Source: an uncultured Pelagibacteraceae bacterium
Lineage (GTDB): Bacteria > Pseudomonadota > Alphaproteobacteria > Pelagibacterales > Pelagibacteraceae
NCBI GenBank assembly: GCA_902586025.1
Contig: CACIFV010000001.1
Location: forward strand, 62,001-126,000
Reading direction: 5' to 3'
DNA length: 64,000 nucleotides
Shown: positions 29,547 through 40,517 of the stretch, piece after piece
Layout: the number at the start of each line of letters is the position of its first letter
Numbering within the stretch: position 1 is the stretch's first letter
Notes under the pieces: model-generated
What the model saw: only the letters and a program-made list of their open reading frames with translations
The model's database searches: none
Told to the model about the DNA's origin: nothing
Translations under genes and position numbers: made by a program

Positions 29547-30218
29547 TTTTAAAGAATTTTGAAAATTAAATCTTGTTTTGGGAAAATTAAGATTGTTAGG
29601 TTTAACTATTGTTTTATCTAAAAAATCTCCTACAATTTTTAAAGCATCAAAAGTATCTTCAAAGCTTATATCTACTTCATCTTTATTTACTAAAAAATTT
29701 GGAATGATTTTGCCAGAATTTTTTAATTTATAATTAATTTTATTACCTTCAGAAACTTCTTCTACATAATCATTAAAGTCTATGTCATATCCAATTAATT
29801 TATAAAAGTTTAACTCCCAATTTACAAACTTTGAAAGCCACTCTTCATCTTTTAATATCTCAAAATAATTATCAATTAAGTAATAAATCTCTCTATTTTT
29901 TTCGTTCTCTACTGTTAAAATTTTAATCAAATTCATTGTATAAATTATACAAAGGAGTTTTTGCTTATCTTCTAAAAAGTAAGGAGTTTTAAATTCATCA
30001 ATTTCAACTTTTAGAGAACCAATTTTTGATAGAGATTTTGAATTATAATTTATATGCAATTTATTACCATCAAATAGGTAGTTTTTTATTTTTTTTGAAG
30101 TTCCTCCAAAAATAATTCCTGAAATTTTTCCATGATTTTCAGTATAAAATTCAGATATTACAGAATTTTCATTATATTTATTTTTTGAAAGTAAGTACCC
30201 TTTATCTTGCCAATTCAT
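29538..30218 (-). CDS. recO: DNA repair protein RecO
   Basis: N-terminal WQDKGYLLSKNKYNENSVISEFYTENHGKISGIIFGG; FVNWELNFYKLIGYDIDF. Confidence 0.85.
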   Translation of the reverse strand: MNWQDKGYLLSKNKYNENSVISEFYTENHGKISGIIFGGTSKKIKNYLFDGNKLHINYNSKSLSKIGSLKVEIDEFKTPYFLEDKQKLLCIIYTMNLIKILTVENEKNREIYYLIDNYFEILKDEEWLSKFVNWELNFYKLIGYDIDFNDYVEEVSEGNKINYKLKNSGKIIPNFLVNKDEVDISFEDTFDALKIVGDFLDKTIVKPNNLNFPKTRFNFQNSLKLI

Positions 30219-30880
30219 TATGTTTTAATAGTTTCTAAAAGTTTCATAGCTGCTGCTTGTTCTGCATTTTTTTTTGAACTACCATCAGCGATAACTGTTT
30301 TACTATCCTTAATTTTTACACTAATTTTAAAATTTGGTTTATGTCTTGGTCCTGTATTAGAAATAAGTTTATATATAGGCAATGTTTTAAATTTCTTTAA
30401 TGAATATTCCTGTAATCTTGTTTTGGAGTCGATTACAGTAATACCTGATAAATTTAAATAATTTTTCCAATAATTTAATATAAATTTTGACGAAACCTCA
30501 AAACCTTTATCTATATAAATTGCTCCTATCAAAGACTCACAACAATCAGATATAATTTTTTTTTCAATATTGACTTTTTTTTTCTTTTCTGTGTTTCCAG
30601 TTAAAATATAATTATCCAATTCTAATTCCTTGCCAATTTCAAAACACTTATTTTTATTAACTAAATTTGCAAGTTTTTTATCAATCATACCTACTTTTTC
30701 ATTTGGATATAACTCTAAAAGTTTCTTTGATATAACAAACCCTAAAACTCTATCACCTAAAAATTCTAGTTTTTCATAATTACTTTTGGTATCGAAGCTT
30801 TTGTGTGTTAAGGCTTGTATCAATAGTTTATCGTCTTTAAAGATAATACCTATTTTCTTTTGTAGTTTGTTTAACTTCAT
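30218..30880 (-). CDS. rnc: Ribonuclease III
   Basis: NYEKLEFLGDRVLGFVISK, CCESLIGAIYIDKGFE, C-terminal dsRBD. Confidence 0.95.
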   Translation of the reverse strand: MKLNKLQKKIGIIFKDDKLLIQALTHKSFDTKSNYEKLEFLGDRVLGFVISKKLLELYPNEKVGMIDKKLANLVNKNKCFEIGKELELDNYILTGNTEKKKKVNIEKKIISDCCESLIGAIYIDKGFEVSSKFILNYWKNYLNLSGITVIDSKTRLQEYSLKKFKTLPIYKLISNTGPRHKPNFKISVKIKDSKTVIADGSSKKNAEQAAAMKLLETIKT

Positions 30881-30884
30881 TTAT

Positions 30885-31613
30885 TTAAATTATTTTATTA
30901 AAAAATCTTTCAAATCGAACTATTTCATTCCATTTGAAAATGTTAAATATACTTCCTTTCCTTGGATTAGATGAAAAAAATAAAATTTGCGCTTTTCCAA
31001 CTAAATTATTTTGATTAACATAACCAACCTCAGATAGAAATCTGCTGTCTTTAGAACAATCCCTATTGTCACCTAAGAAAAAAAAGTGATTTTCAGGAAC
31101 AATGTATTTATCTGAATTAGAAAAAGTTATATCGGTTCTATATGCAGCTAAATAACTTTTTCCATTTGGAAGTTTTTCTTCAAATATATTGACATCAATT
31201 TGGGATGATCCACAATATAACTTATCATTTTTGCTTTTAATTGTTTTTAATATTTGATTAGAATTTATATATAAGTCACCATCAATAAATTGTATTGTAT
31301 CACCTGGTAAACCAATCAATCTTTTAATATAATCTGTACGATTATCAGCAGGCGTTTTAAAAACTATAACATCTCCTCTTTTAGGGTTTTTATTTAATAT
31401 ACGTCCTTTAAAAATAGGAGGACTAAAAGGAAATGAATGTTTACTATATCCGTAAGAAAATTTTGTAACAAATAATCTGTCACCCACAAGCAAGTTAGTT
31501 TCCATTGATGATGATGGTATATAAAATGGCTGGATTAATATTGATCTTATAAATACTGCAATTATTAATGCATAAAATAATGTTTTAGTATTATCAATTA
31601 TGAAATTTTTCAT
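30885..31613 (-). CDS. lepB: Signal peptidase I
   Basis: PFYIPSSSMETNLLVGDRLFVTKFSYG, RGDVIVFKTP, YIKRLIGLPGD, FFLGDNRDCSKDSR. Confidence 0.97.
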   Translation of the reverse strand: MKNFIIDNTKTLFYALIIAVFIRSILIQPFYIPSSSMETNLLVGDRLFVTKFSYGYSKHSFPFSPPIFKGRILNKNPKRGDVIVFKTPADNRTDYIKRLIGLPGDTIQFIDGDLYINSNQILKTIKSKNDKLYCGSSQIDVNIFEEKLPNGKSYLAAYRTDITFSNSDKYIVPENHFFFLGDNRDCSKDSRFLSEVGYVNQNNLVGKAQILFFSSNPRKGSIFNIFKWNEIVRFERFFNKII

Positions 31614-31996
31614 TTTTTTTTATTCAAAATAACAAATGCAATTGAGTGGTTTTTTTCATCTGAAAGTGAAAGATGTATATCGTAATTCTTTAATTTAAAT
31701 TTTTTTTTTAATATATCTTTTATTTTCTGTGAAATTTTTATTTTAGGTGATCCTTTCTTACTATTGTATATTTCAATATCATTAAAATTAATATTATCTC
31801 TAAAGCCTGTGCCTATTGATTTGACGAAAGCTTCTTTCGCAGCAAATCTTTTAGCAAAATAATTAGTTTTATTTCTGTATTTTTTTGATTGGTTAATTTC
31901 ATTCAATGTAAAGAGTCTTTTTTTAAAACCTTTAATTTTTAGAGATTTTTCTATTCTTTTATTATCAATAATATCAACACCGTTGCCAATTATCAT
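31610..31996 (-). CDS. acpS: Holo-[acyl-carrier-protein] synthase
   Basis: IIGNGVDIIDNKRIEKS, YFAKRFAAKEAFVKSIGTG, LSLSDEKNHSIAFVI. Confidence 0.95.
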   Translation of the reverse strand: MIIGNGVDIIDNKRIEKSLKIKGFKKRLFTLNEINQSKKYRNKTNYFAKRFAAKEAFVKSIGTGFRDNINFNDIEIYNSKKGSPKIKISQKIKDILKKKFKLKNYDIHLSLSDEKNHSIAFVILNKKK

Positions 31997-32715
31997 TAGT
32001 TTAATATTTTTCTAAAATTAGTGATTACTTTTTTCATACCAAACATGATGGCCTCTCCAATTATAAAATGTCCAATATTAAATTCCTCTATAGATTTAAT
32101 CTTTCTTAAAATTTTAGTTGATTTATAATCTAGGCCATGACCTGCATGAACTTCCATTCCTAGTTTTTTTGCTAACGTGGCACAATTTTTTATTTTTTTG
32201 AACTCAACTAAATAATTTTTGTTATTTTTAACTTTTAAAGCAAATTTTCCTGTATGAAGTTCCACACATTTCGCATTTAATTCTTTTGATGCAAATACAT
32301 CTTTAATATTTGGATTAATGAAAAGACTTGTTCTAATTTTTTTTGAATTTAATTTACTAATTACTTTTTTAATTATTTTTTTATTTTTTGTAATATTTAA
32401 ACCTCCTTCGGTGGTTATTTCATTTCTTTTTTCAGGAACAATACAAACAAAATTAGGTTTATATTTTAATGCAATTTTAAGCATTTCATTGTTAGCAGCC
32501 ATTTCTAAATTTATTGGTACTCTTTTAATTTTTGAAAAAATAGCTACGTCTTCATCTCGAATATGTCTACGATCTTCTCTTAAATGAATAGTAATAGAAT
32601 TTGCACCGAAATTCATAACTTGTCTTGCATATGAAATAGGATCAGGATGCCCCTCTCCTCTGGCGTTTCTTAATGTTGCAATATGGTCTACGTTAACACC
32701 TAGTCTAGATTTCAT
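31996..32715 (-). CDS. pdxJ: Pyridoxine 5'-phosphate synthase
   Basis: LGVNVDHIATLRNARGEGHPDPISYA, TIHLREDRRHIRDEDV. Confidence 0.97.
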   Translation of the reverse strand: MKSRLGVNVDHIATLRNARGEGHPDPISYARQVMNFGANSITIHLREDRRHIRDEDVAIFSKIKRVPINLEMAANNEMLKIALKYKPNFVCIVPEKRNEITTEGGLNITKNKKIIKKVISKLNSKKIRTSLFINPNIKDVFASKELNAKCVELHTGKFALKVKNNKNYLVEFKKIKNCATLAKKLGMEVHAGHGLDYKSTKILRKIKSIEEFNIGHFIIGEAIMFGMKKVITNFRKILN

Positions 32716-33302
32716 TTTAAATATCTACTTCCAGGTTTTGTAACTGGAATTTTTTTTAACTCAATTGGTAAATCATTTTTTTTATAAGTTGGTATTTCTA
32801 ATTTAATTTGCGAAACAATATTTTTATCTTTAATTTTTAAACTTGGTTTACTAGATCTATTAATCAAACACGCATATCCAACTACTTTCGATTTATATTT
32901 TTTTACAAGTCGAGCACATTCTAAACTTGACTTACCTGTAGTAATTACGTCTTCTACTATCAAAACTTTAGAATTTTTTTTAATTGAAAAACCTCTTCTT
33001 AAAATAAATTTCCCATTAACTCTCTCACAAAATATTGTCTCCTTATTCAAAAAATTTCCAACAATATAACCTATTACAATACCGCCCATAGCTGGTGACA
33101 AAATTATATCAATTTTTTTGAATTTTTTTTTTATTTTAGTGCTTAAGGATTTACAAAATTCTTCTGATTTTTTTGGATAACTTAATAATTTAGCACACTG
33201 AACATACTGGGGTGAATGTAAACCTGAAGATAAAACAAAATGTCCCTCTAAAAGTGCCTTAGTTTTTTTTAAAACCGCTAAAGAATCTTTTAAAGAAAGC
33301 AT
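32712..33302 (-). CDS. pyrE: Orotate phosphoribosyltransferase
   Basis: GHFVLSSGLHSPQYVQCA, VLIVEDVITTGKSSLE. Confidence 0.94.
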   Translation of the reverse strand: MLSLKDSLAVLKKTKALLEGHFVLSSGLHSPQYVQCAKLLSYPKKSEEFCKSLSTKIKKKFKKIDIILSPAMGGIVIGYIVGNFLNKETIFCERVNGKFILRRGFSIKKNSKVLIVEDVITTGKSSLECARLVKKYKSKVVGYACLINRSSKPSLKIKDKNIVSQIKLEIPTYKKNDLPIELKKIPVTKPGSRYLK

Positions 33303-35001
33303 ATTTTTTGTTTTTATGTCTAATTATTTTGAAGTTATATTCTTTCTGTTTTAGCTCACTGATAAGTTTTGTAAAGTTTTTCAAATCTTGAATAATTAGG
33401 TTGAATCTAAAATTAATGGTTCTTTTAGTCTTTTCCACCATTTCAACACTTGAAATATTTACATTATTCGTTCCAATCATTGTTGTAACATCACCTAATA
33501 TTCCTGGTCTGTCAGGTAAAGACATCCAAAGTGTAGTGTTGTATTTCTTTTCTGTAGGCTTGCTGTCTTCTTTATATTGCCAGTATCTTCTTATAGCAGC
33601 TCTAGCTTTACCGGTTTTAGCACTTGTTATCCAATGCAAAGAAGGTGAATCTTTTTTTGATGTTAATATTTTAACTACATCTCCATTTCGCAATATTGAT
33701 TGTAGAGGACTTTCCTTTCCATTTATTTCACATCCAATTGCAGTATCACCTACTTTAGTGTGAACAGCATAGGCAAAATCAATTGGACTTGCTTCTTTGG
33801 GTAATTTTATAACTGAGCCTTTTGGTGTAAAACAAAAAACATTTTCTTGAAACATTTGCAGTTTTGTATACTCAAAATAATGTTCAGGATTTTCATTTTT
33901 ATCAATAATTTCTACTAGATCTGCTAACCAATCATATTCCTTCCAAGTTAAAGAGTTAAACTTTTCTGACGATTTGTATTTCCAATGAGAAGCTATACCT
34001 CTTTGCGCAAATTCATGCATTTGTTGTGTTCTTAGTTGTATTTCAATAGGTCTTTTATTTGGACCGATCACTGCTGTATGAAGAGATTTATAATTATTTA
34101 TTTTTGGAGATGAAATGTAATCTTTAAATCTACCAGGTATGCAATTCCATTTATTATGAATTACACCTAAGGTTTTGTAACAATTTTCAACATTATCTAA
34201 AATTATTCTAAAACCAATTATGTCTGTAATTTGCTCTAGTGAGGTTCTTTTTTTTTGTATTTTTCTCCAAATAGAAAAAGGTGTTTTTTCTCTAGAATAA
34301 ATTTTAAAATCAATATTATTTTCATTTAATAGATTTTCAAATTCACTAAGAACTGAATTATAATTAATCAAATTATTATCTTTTATTGTGTCTAATCTAT
34401 CTTTGATCATTTTTCTTGCTTCAGGATTTAAAATATCGAAAGAAAGATCTTCAAGTTCATCTCTTATTCTATTCATTCCCATTCTATCAGCTAGAGGAGC
34501 ATAAATTTCCATAGTTTCTTTAGCAATTCTTTTTCTTTTTTCCTCTTTATCAATAGCCATCAAAGTTCGCATATTATGCAAACGATCTGCAAGTTTAACA
34601 AGAAGGACTCTGATATCTTTAGATGTAGCCAGGATGAGTTTTCTAAAATTTTCAGCTTTTGAATTAGAAATAGCTTGGTTTTCAAAAACTGAAATTTTTG
34701 TAACTCCATCAACCAAATCAGCAACTTCCTTTCCAAATTGTTCCTCTATAGTTTTATAAGTTGCATAAGTATCTTCTATGGTATCGTGAAGTAAACCAGT
34801 TGCTATCGTTGCACTGTCCAACTTAAGTTCGGTTAAAATATTTGCAACTGCAACAGGGTGAATGACGTAGGGATCTCCTGATTGTCGTTTTTGATCTTTG
34901 TGAACTTTCACTGCAAAATCATATGCTTTGCTTAGAGTTTCCGGGTTTAGAAACTTATTGTATGATTTAACCTTATTTATTAATTCGTCAGAATTTAGCA
35001 T
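33259..35001 (-). CDS. RelA/SpoT-family bifunctional (p)ppGpp synthetase/hydrolase
   Basis: HD domain (GLLHDTIEDT), synthetase domain (GRFKDYISSPKINNYKSLHT, EIQLRT), TGS domain, C-terminal ACT. Confidence 0.95.
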   Translation of the reverse strand: MLNSDELINKVKSYNKFLNPETLSKAYDFAVKVHKDQKRQSGDPYVIHPVAVANILTELKLDSATIATGLLHDTIEDTYATYKTIEEQFGKEVADLVDGVTKISVFENQAISNSKAENFRKLILATSKDIRVLLVKLADRLHNMRTLMAIDKEEKRKRIAKETMEIYAPLADRMGMNRIRDELEDLSFDILNPEARKMIKDRLDTIKDNNLINYNSVLSEFENLLNENNIDFKIYSREKTPFSIWRKIQKKRTSLEQITDIIGFRIILDNVENCYKTLGVIHNKWNCIPGRFKDYISSPKINNYKSLHTAVIGPNKRPIEIQLRTQQMHEFAQRGIASHWKYKSSEKFNSLTWKEYDWLADLVEIIDKNENPEHYFEYTKLQMFQENVFCFTPKGSVIKLPKEASPIDFAYAVHTKVGDTAIGCEINGKESPLQSILRNGDVVKILTSKKDSPSLHWITSAKTGKARAAIRRYWQYKEDSKPTEKKYNTTLWMSLPDRPGILGDVTTMIGTNNVNISSVEMVEKTKRTINFRFNLIIQDLKNFTKLISELKQKEYNFKIIRHKNKKYAFFKRFFSGFKKN

Positions 35002-35021
35002 AATTTTATTATATCACTTAT

Positions 35022-35549
35022 TTAGATAACTTTAATACTTCTTAAATTATTTTTTTTTAAAGAAGATAAGAGTTTTACTATATTTTTTTTTAATTTTGGG
35101 TGAGACCAATTTTTGCATATTTCAAACAGTGGCATAAGTACAAAGTTTCTATTATGCATTCTTGGATGCGGGATCTCTAAATTAATCAATTTTTTATTTA
35201 ATTTAGTAATCTTTCCATTAAAATCTAATATATCGATATCACAATTTCTTGGATGATTTTTAGGAGATATTTTTCTGCCTAATTTTTTCTCTATAGACTT
35301 AATTATTTTAAACAGCTCAAATTGATTTAATTTTGTTTTTATAAGTAATACAGCATTAATAAATTTTGGAAAACTAGGATCTGGCCATGACTCAGTCTCA
35401 TAATAACTAGATGTTTTGATAATTTTAATATCATGAGTTTCCAATAGATATTTAGATTTTTCTAAAAAATGTATTCTATTTCCTAAATTAGAACCTATTG
35501 ATAGATATACATTTTTAACTTGAGCGTCTGAAATATCTCGCTTTTTCAC
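35022..35549 (-). CDS. folK: 2-amino-4-hydroxy-6-hydroxymethyldihydropteridine diphosphokinase
   Basis: [41 protein letters not shown]; in-frame GTG at 35549 gives a shorter start than the ORF track (35609). Confidence 0.88.
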   Translation of the reverse strand: MKKRDISDAQVKNVYLSIGSNLGNRIHFLEKSKYLLETHDIKIIKTSSYYETESWPDPSFPKFINAVLLIKTKLNQFELFKIIKSIEKKLGRKISPKNHPRNCDIDILDFNGKITKLNKKLINLEIPHPRMHNRNFVLMPLFEICKNWSHPKLKKNIVKLLSSLKKNNLRSIKVI

Positions 35550-35988
35550 GGTTCCAATCTTTAGTTTTTTTGGTTTGACGCTTATCGTATTGTTTTTTGC
35601 CCTTTGCAACTGCTATTTCAACTTTAGCTTTACCTTTTTTAAAATACATTTTAGTTGGAACTAAAGTTAGACCATCCTCGTTCATTTTACCAATCAGTTT
35701 GTTAATTTCCCTTTTGCTAAATAACAATTTTCTTTCTGAGTAAGGATTGTGATTTGAATAACTGGCTTGTTTATATATGGGTATATGTGAATTAATTAAA
35801 AAAATTTCTCCTTCTTTTTCTACTGCATATGACTCTGCAATATTTACTTTTCCATCTCTTACAGATTTTATTTCAGAACCTTTTAGTACAATTCCTGCTT
35901 CTAAGATTTCCTTAAAGAAAAAATTAAAAGATGCTTTTCTATTTATTGTAATGATCTTGATGCCAGATTTAGATTTATCACTCATCAA
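35515..35988 (-). CDS. smpB: SsrA-binding protein
   Basis: [66 protein letters not shown]. Confidence 0.96.
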   Translation of the reverse strand: MMSDKSKSGIKIITINRKASFNFFFKEILEAGIVLKGSEIKSVRDGKVNIAESYAVEKEGEIFLINSHIPIYKQASYSNHNPYSERKLLFSKREINKLIGKMNEDGLTLVPTKMYFKKGKAKVEIAVAKGKKQYDKRQTKKTKDWNREKARYFRRSS

Positions 35989-36865
35989 TAAGTTTTGCTA
36001 CTTTCAATGCTTTCTCGACTTCCTTTTTTGTATTTTCAGTTATTTTTACCAAAGGTAATCTTACAGTATCATCGCATAGACCAAGTAATTTAGCAGCATA
36101 CTTAACTGGTGAAGGATTGCTTTCTATAAATAAGTTTTTATGTAATGGTTGCAACATAACATCAAGTTGTTGAGCTTTTTTTAAATCATCCTCATTTGAA
36201 GATTTTGATAATTTTTGAAATTCAGAACATAATTTAGGAGCTACGTTTGCTGTTACACTAATTGTTCCAACACCTCCTCGTTTATTAAATTCAAAAGCAT
36301 TATCGTCGTTTCCAGTAAGTTGAATGAAATCATTACCCATTTTTTCTTTTTGTTGATCAACACGATTTAGATCACCAGTTGCATCTTTAACTCCAACTAT
36401 ATTTTTTAGTTCATATAATCTAGCCATTGTTTCAACGCTCATATCGATTACAGAGCGGCTTGGAATATTGTAAATTATAATTGGAATTCCACAGCTGTCA
36501 TTGATTGATTTATAATGTTGATATAATCCTTCTTGAGTGGGTTTGTTATAATATGGTGTAACAACTAAAGCACCATCCGCACCAGCTTTTTCAGCGTGTT
36601 TTGTTAATGATACAGCTTCTTCTGTAGAATTAGATCCAGTGCCGGCTATTATGGGAAGTTTACCGGTAGCTTCTTTTATACATAATTCAATTGTTCTCTC
36701 ATGTTCATCATGTGATAATGTTGGTGACTCACCTGTTGTTCCAACTGGAACTAACCCATTTGTTCCATTTTCCAGATGATGATTTATTATTTTTATGTAA
36801 CTTTCTTCGTCAAGCTTGTTGTCTTTAAACGGTGTAATTAATGCTACATTTGATCCTTTAAACAT
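35978..36865 (-). CDS. dapA: 4-hydroxy-tetrahydrodipicolinate synthase
   Basis: [56 protein letters not shown]. Confidence 0.97.
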   Translation of the reverse strand: MFKGSNVALITPFKDNKLDEESYIKIINHHLENGTNGLVPVGTTGESPTLSHDEHERTIELCIKEATGKLPIIAGTGSNSTEEAVSLTKHAEKAGADGALVVTPYYNKPTQEGLYQHYKSINDSCGIPIIIYNIPSRSVIDMSVETMARLYELKNIVGVKDATGDLNRVDQQKEKMGNDFIQLTGNDDNAFEFNKRGGVGTISVTANVAPKLCSEFQKLSKSSNEDDLKKAQQLDVMLQPLHKNLFIESNPSPVKYAAKLLGLCDDTVRLPLVKITENTKKEVEKALKVAKLIDE

Positions 36866-36900
36866 AATTATTTATAACATAAGTTGTTTGATTTAATAAA

Positions 36901-39102
36901 ATGTATTTAAAATTATTAACAACAATTATCCTTTTTTTCTTATCGTTTCAATCTGCTTTTTCAAATGAAACTATACTTCCTATTAAAAAACCAGATTTAA
37001 ATGAAAAAAATACTACAAAAAAAATAGCTGAAATCATTCCTCTACCAAAACCGTCTGAAAAAGAAGATGAAATTCAAAAAGAAATAAAAATTACTACCAC
37101 GGAGATATTTAAGAAAATTGATGGTGTAATAATCCCAAAAAATAAGCCTCTAATAGTTAAAGAAAAATTAAGAAAGATAAAAAAACAAAAATTTTATAGC
37201 GATAGAGATTTGAGATATGCAAAACAAGCTATTTCATTTATGGAGAAAAGTAATTGGAAGGATGCAAAAAAAGCCGCAAATAAAGCAAGAGCAAAATCTA
37301 TTTATGATTTTATTCAATGGAGACATCTACTTACAACTGGTAACAGGGCTACTTTTACAGAATATAAACAGTTTATCGAAAGAGTAAAAGATTATCCAAG
37401 GATCGATAGAGTTCGTTACTTAGGAGAGCATAAAATAAATTCTAAAAATCATACTAAAAATGAAATTATACAGTGGTTCGATAAACACCCTCCTTTAAGT
37501 GGATTTGGAAAAATGATGCTGGGCGATGCTTTGTTATCAAAAAATAAAGAGTCGGCTATAAATTTAATAAAGGAAGGATTTATAACAGCTGATTTAAGTA
37601 AAAATGATCTTATTTTTTTTAGAAAAAAATTTAAAAAATATTTGGACAGTAGTGATTATATTAAAAGAGCAGATTATTTAGCTTGGGAGAATAAATATTG
37701 GGATCTTAAAAGAATGTTAAGATATCTACCAAAAGATTATCAACTTTTATATACAGCAAGGCAATTGTTAATGAGCAGATCATATGGGGTTGATAGTGCT
37801 ATCTCGAATGTGCCCGCAAGTTTAAAAAAAGATGCAGGTTTAAATTATGATAGGCTCAAATGGAGAAGGAAAAGAGGAAGAGTTGATAGTTCTTTAGAAA
37901 TTTTACTAAGTATCAAAAATAATAAAGACTATATGGTTCGCCCAGATAAATGGTGGGTTGAAAGATCAATAGTTGCGAGATCACTTATTTATAAGAAAAG
38001 ATATGAGCAAGCTTATAAAATTACAAGTAAACATGGTCTATCAGAGGGTGCTGAATTAGCTGAGGCTGAATGGATGAGTGGATGGATTGCTTTAAGTTTC
38101 TTAAAAGACCCAATTTTAGCAAAAAGTCATTTTACTAAATTTTATAATAATGTTGGATATCCAATTAGTTTATCAAGAGGTGCTTATTGGCTTGGAAAAA
38201 CGAACTTAGCACTAAATAATAAGGAAGAAGCAGATAAATGGTTTAAAGAAGGTTCAAAATATCTAACAACCTATTATGGTCAATTATCTCATATGAAAAT
38301 ATATCCAAATAAAACTTTTGAACTTAAAGAAAGTACTCAAGTTGATAAAAATTATGCTGAAAGTTTTTACAAAAATAAATTAGTTGCAATAGTACATTTA
38401 TTAGATGAAGTAAAAAAAGATAAATATACGAAACATATTTTAAGATTTCTAGCAAATGACAATGTTTCAGCAGGGAGTGAAATATTGGCAGCTAAACTAG
38501 CAACTGACATCTCTAGATTTGATTTTGCTATTCAGGTTTCTAAAATAGCATCTTATCAAAAAAGGTTTCATAACAAATATAATTATCCAGTAATAAGCAC
38601 ACCAAACAAAGTTGGATCAAGAAAAATACCAGAACAAGCTTTAATATTATCTATTATAAGACAAGAAAGCGAGTTTGATATATCTGCAAGAAGTAGAGTT
38701 GGAGCACAAGGCTTAATGCAGTTGATGCCTTATACCGCAAAAACAGTTGCTAAGCAGGCAAAAGTTTCTTATTCAAAATCTCGTTTAACAACAAGTCCTG
38801 AGTATAATATAAATTTAGGATCTTTTTATATCGCAGGTTTAATTCTTGATTATGATGGATCCTACCCTTTCGCTGTAGCAGCATATAATGCAGGACCAAA
38901 AAGAGTGAAGTATTGGAAAAAAATAAATAAAGATCCTCAAAAAAAACAAATCGATTATGTTGATTGGGTAGAACTTATTAAGTTTAAAGAGACCAGAAAC
39001 TATGTTCAGAGAGTTATGGAGAACTACAATGTTTATAGATACATTTTGTCTCAAAAACCAATATTTTTAAAAGATTTTTTTAGAAATAATCCGCTCTATT
39101 AA
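36901..39102 (+). CDS. Lytic murein transglycosylase (Slt70-like)
   Basis: N-terminal signal peptide; SIIRQESEFDISARSRVGAQGLMQLMP and NINLGSFYIAGLI, AVAAYNAGPKRV. Confidence 0.93.
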   Translation: MYLKLLTTIILFFLSFQSAFSNETILPIKKPDLNEKNTTKKIAEIIPLPKPSEKEDEIQKEIKITTTEIFKKIDGVIIPKNKPLIVKEKLRKIKKQKFYSDRDLRYAKQAISFMEKSNWKDAKKAANKARAKSIYDFIQWRHLLTTGNRATFTEYKQFIERVKDYPRIDRVRYLGEHKINSKNHTKNEIIQWFDKHPPLSGFGKMMLGDALLSKNKESAINLIKEGFITADLSKNDLIFFRKKFKKYLDSSDYIKRADYLAWENKYWDLKRMLRYLPKDYQLLYTARQLLMSRSYGVDSAISNVPASLKKDAGLNYDRLKWRRKRGRVDSSLEILLSIKNNKDYMVRPDKWWVERSIVARSLIYKKRYEQAYKITSKHGLSEGAELAEAEWMSGWIALSFLKDPILAKSHFTKFYNNVGYPISLSRGAYWLGKTNLALNNKEEADKWFKEGSKYLTTYYGQLSHMKIYPNKTFELKESTQVDKNYAESFYKNKLVAIVHLLDEVKKDKYTKHILRFLANDNVSAGSEILAAKLATDISRFDFAIQVSKIASYQKRFHNKYNYPVISTPNKVGSRKIPEQALILSIIRQESEFDISARSRVGAQGLMQLMPYTAKTVAKQAKVSYSKSRLTTSPEYNINLGSFYIAGLILDYDGSYPFAVAAYNAGPKRVKYWKKINKDPQKKQIDYVDWVELIKFKETRNYVQRVMENYNVYRYILSQKPIFLKDFFRNNPLY

Positions 39103-39197
39103 TGGCGGAAGGAGAGGGATTCGAACCCTCGGTACACCTTTTCAAGCGTACGGCGGTTTAGCAAACCGCTGGTTTAAACCAGCTCACCCATCCTTCC
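39103..39197 (-). tRNA. tRNA-Ser (anticodon GCT)
   Basis: GGAAGGA/TCCTTCC acceptor, GCGGT-TTGCTAA-ACCGC anticodon arm, long variable arm, CCA end on minus strand. Confidence 0.97.
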
Positions 39198-39213
39198 ACG
39201 ATAATATGTGTAA

Positions 39214-39246
39214 CTTGAAATCATTGAATATTCAATCATATTCAAG
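39214..39246. promoter_or_regulatory. Concentric inverted repeat CTTGAA-atc-ATTGAATATTCAAT-cata-TTCAAG, candidate operator
   Basis: Perfect 14-bp palindrome (39223-39236) nested in 6-bp outer arms, between divergent tRNA-Ser and soxB. Confidence 0.5.
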
Positions 39247-39261
39247 TAATTTCTCCAGAAT

Positions 39262-40515
39262 ATGAAAAACAAATATTCAATATTCTCTCTAATAAAAAAT
39301 GCTTTATCACAGCATGAGAATTGGCAACAAGCTTGGGGAAATCCAGAGCCAAAAAAAGAATACGATGCTATTATTGTGGGTGGTGGCGGACACGGTTTAG
39401 CTACTGCTTATTATTTGGCAAAGAAACATAATTTAAAAAATATTGCAGTCTTAGAAAAAGGTTGGATTGGTGGTGGAAATACAGGGCGTAACACTACAAT
39501 CATAAGATCAAATTATTTATGGGATGCTAGTGCTGGTTTATATGATCATGCACTTAAACTATGGGAAAATTTGTCTCAAGAGTTAAATTACAATGTGATG
39601 TTCAGTCAAAGAGGCGTAATGAATTTAGCTCACAATCTTCAAGATGTAAGAGATTTAAAAAGAAGAACACATGCTAATAGACTAAACGGAATTGATGCAG
39701 TTTGGTTAAATACTGAGGAAGTTAAAAAATTTTGTCCAATTATAAATACATCACCTGATATCAGATACCCAGTTTTGGGTGGTACGTTACAAAGAAGAGC
39801 AGGAACAGCAAGACATGATGCTGTTGCCTGGGGTTATGCAAGAGGCGCAAGTGATATGGGTGTTGATATAATTCAAAACTGTGAAGTTAAAGGAATAAAA
39901 AGAAATGGTGATAAAGTTGAAGGATTAGAAACAACTAAAGGATTTATAAAAACTAATAAAATCGGAGTTGTTGCTGCAGGTCACTCAAGTGTAATTGCAA
40001 ATATGGCTGGATTAAAACTGCCTCTTGAAAGCAAACCATTACAAGCGTTAGTTTCAGAACCAGTAAAACCAATTATTGATACTGTTGTAATGTCAAATGC
40101 AGTTCATGCTTATGTAAGTCAATCGGATAAAGGGGAATTAGTTATAGGCGCGGGAACAGATTCATATGTTTCATATACCCAAAGAGGTAGTCATAATATT
40201 GTCGAAGAAACTTTAAAGGCAATTTTAGAACTCTACCCTATTTTTAGTAGAATGAAGATGTTAAGACAATGGGGAGGAATTGTTGATATATGTCCAGATG
40301 CAAGCCCTATTATAAGTAAAACTAATATAAAAGGTTTATATTTTAATTGTGGTTGGGGTACCGGTGGTTTTAAAGCTACCCCAGGATCAGGAGATTTATT
40401 TGCTCACACAATCGCAAATGATGAGCCACATAAATTAAATGCAGCATTTAATTTAAATAGATTTGTAAGCGGTGATCTTGTTGATGAACATGGTGCTGCA
40501 GCAGTTGCACATTAA
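39262..40515 (+). CDS. soxB: Sarcosine oxidase subunit beta
   Basis: [52 protein letters not shown]. Confidence 0.96.
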   Translation: MKNKYSIFSLIKNALSQHENWQQAWGNPEPKKEYDAIIVGGGGHGLATAYYLAKKHNLKNIAVLEKGWIGGGNTGRNTTIIRSNYLWDASAGLYDHALKLWENLSQELNYNVMFSQRGVMNLAHNLQDVRDLKRRTHANRLNGIDAVWLNTEEVKKFCPIINTSPDIRYPVLGGTLQRRAGTARHDAVAWGYARGASDMGVDIIQNCEVKGIKRNGDKVEGLETTKGFIKTNKIGVVAAGHSSVIANMAGLKLPLESKPLQALVSEPVKPIIDTVVMSNAVHAYVSQSDKGELVIGAGTDSYVSYTQRGSHNIVEETLKAILELYPIFSRMKMLRQWGGIVDICPDASPIISKTNIKGLYFNCGWGTGGFKATPGSGDLFAHTIANDEPHKLNAAFNLNRFVSGDLVDEHGAAAVAH

Positions 40516-40517
40516 TA

